This document shows positions 44,344-44,435 of a stretch of DNA of 44,435 bases, piece by piece. The position numbers and the translations under genes are program-made. The notes beneath the pieces were generated by a model. The model had not been told where the DNA came from. It did no database searches and was given only the letters and a program-made list of their open reading frames with translations. The stretch comes from Paraliobacillus quinghaiensis (GTDB lineage: Bacteria; Bacillota; Bacilli; Bacillales; Amphibacillaceae). Location: positions 1-44,435 of the forward strand of contig NZ_QJSH01000022.1 in assembly GCF_003426025.1 (NCBI RefSeq), written 5' to 3'. The stretch's first letter is position 1. The number at the start of each line of letters is the position of its first letter.

Positions 44344-44435
44344 TTTATGGAGAGTTTGATCTTGGCTCAGGACGAACGCTGGCGGCGTGCCTAATACATG
44401 CAAGTCGAGCGCGGGAAGCAAGATGACCCCTTCGG
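44344..44435 (+). rRNA. rrs: 16S ribosomal RNA, 5' end (partial)
   Basis: Starts near TTTATGGAGAGTTTGATC and continues through GGACGAACGCTGGCGGCGTGCCTAATACATGCAAGTCGAGCG to the window edge, the first 92 or so bases of a Bacillaceae-like 16S rRNA. The base after AGAGTTTGATC is T, where C or A is usual. The gene is cut by the window end. tRNAs and 23S would follow outside. Confidence 0.95.

Noticed and set aside
1-44435. CRISPR array, tRNA genes, prophage attachment sites
   Set aside because: No regularly spaced direct repeats, no tRNA cloverleaf with a CCA-proximal T arm, and no integrase were seen.

Overview
This window is chromosomal DNA of a low-GC, endospore-forming member of the Bacillaceae. 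The gene order gcvT-gcvPA-gcvPB ... efp-spoIIIAA-AH-accBC-yqhY-nusB-folD-xseAB-ispA-dxs-yqxC-ahrC-recN-spoIVB-spo0A is the Bacillus subtilis yqh/yqi/yqx order. Sporulation genes, SigE/SigH-like promoters and Spo0A boxes are present, and the window ends in a Bacillus-type 16S rRNA. An OLE RNA with its partner gene oapA between ispA and dxs points to a halophilic or alkaliphilic genus. I do not name the genus.

Layout. 1-400: the 3' end of a group IIC intron and two copies of a hairpin repeat. 482-4398: glycine cleavage genes. 4436-4828 (minus): a membrane rhodanese. 5117-8306: a B12-dependent (class II) ribonucleotide reductase gene, nrdJ, split into three exons by two small ORF-less group I introns and preceded by two NrdR-like boxes. 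8449-14807: mntR, an unknown membrane protein, a patatin, yqhP, yqhR, an aminopeptidase-P-type peptidase and efp. 14964-20095: the complete spoIIIA operon. 20233-20560: two more copies of the hairpin repeat. 20782-33310: accBC (with a FapR-like box), yqhY, nusB, folD, xseAB, ispA, OLE RNA, oapA, dxs, yqxC, ahrC and recN. 33485-35794: spoIVB and spo0A. 35860-41694: accessory region with a LysM-CAP protein, an aspartokinase, a decayed chemoreceptor tail, an ECF sigma/anti-sigma pair, an orphan gene, a cupin behind a perfect Fur box and a short-chain dehydrogenase. 41701-43735: an IS200/IS605 element with tnpA and tnpB. 44047-44435: tandem rrn promoters, boxA and the first 92 or so bases of 16S rRNA.

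How the parts work together. The centre combines isoprenoid synthesis (ispA, dxs), the OLE RNA-protein particle, C1 and nucleic-acid functions (folD, xseAB, nusB, recN) and fatty-acid initiation (accBC). The spoIIIA operon, spoIVB and spo0A supply sporulation initiation, the mother-cell-to-forespore channel and the SigK checkpoint protease.

The most notable features are RNA-based. They are two related group I introns in one nrdJ gene, one of them lying directly between the catalytic NPCG motif and the catalytic Glu; the OLE RNA/OapA module; and a group IIC intron that seems to have inserted just 3' of the stem-loop of a dispersed palindromic repeat.
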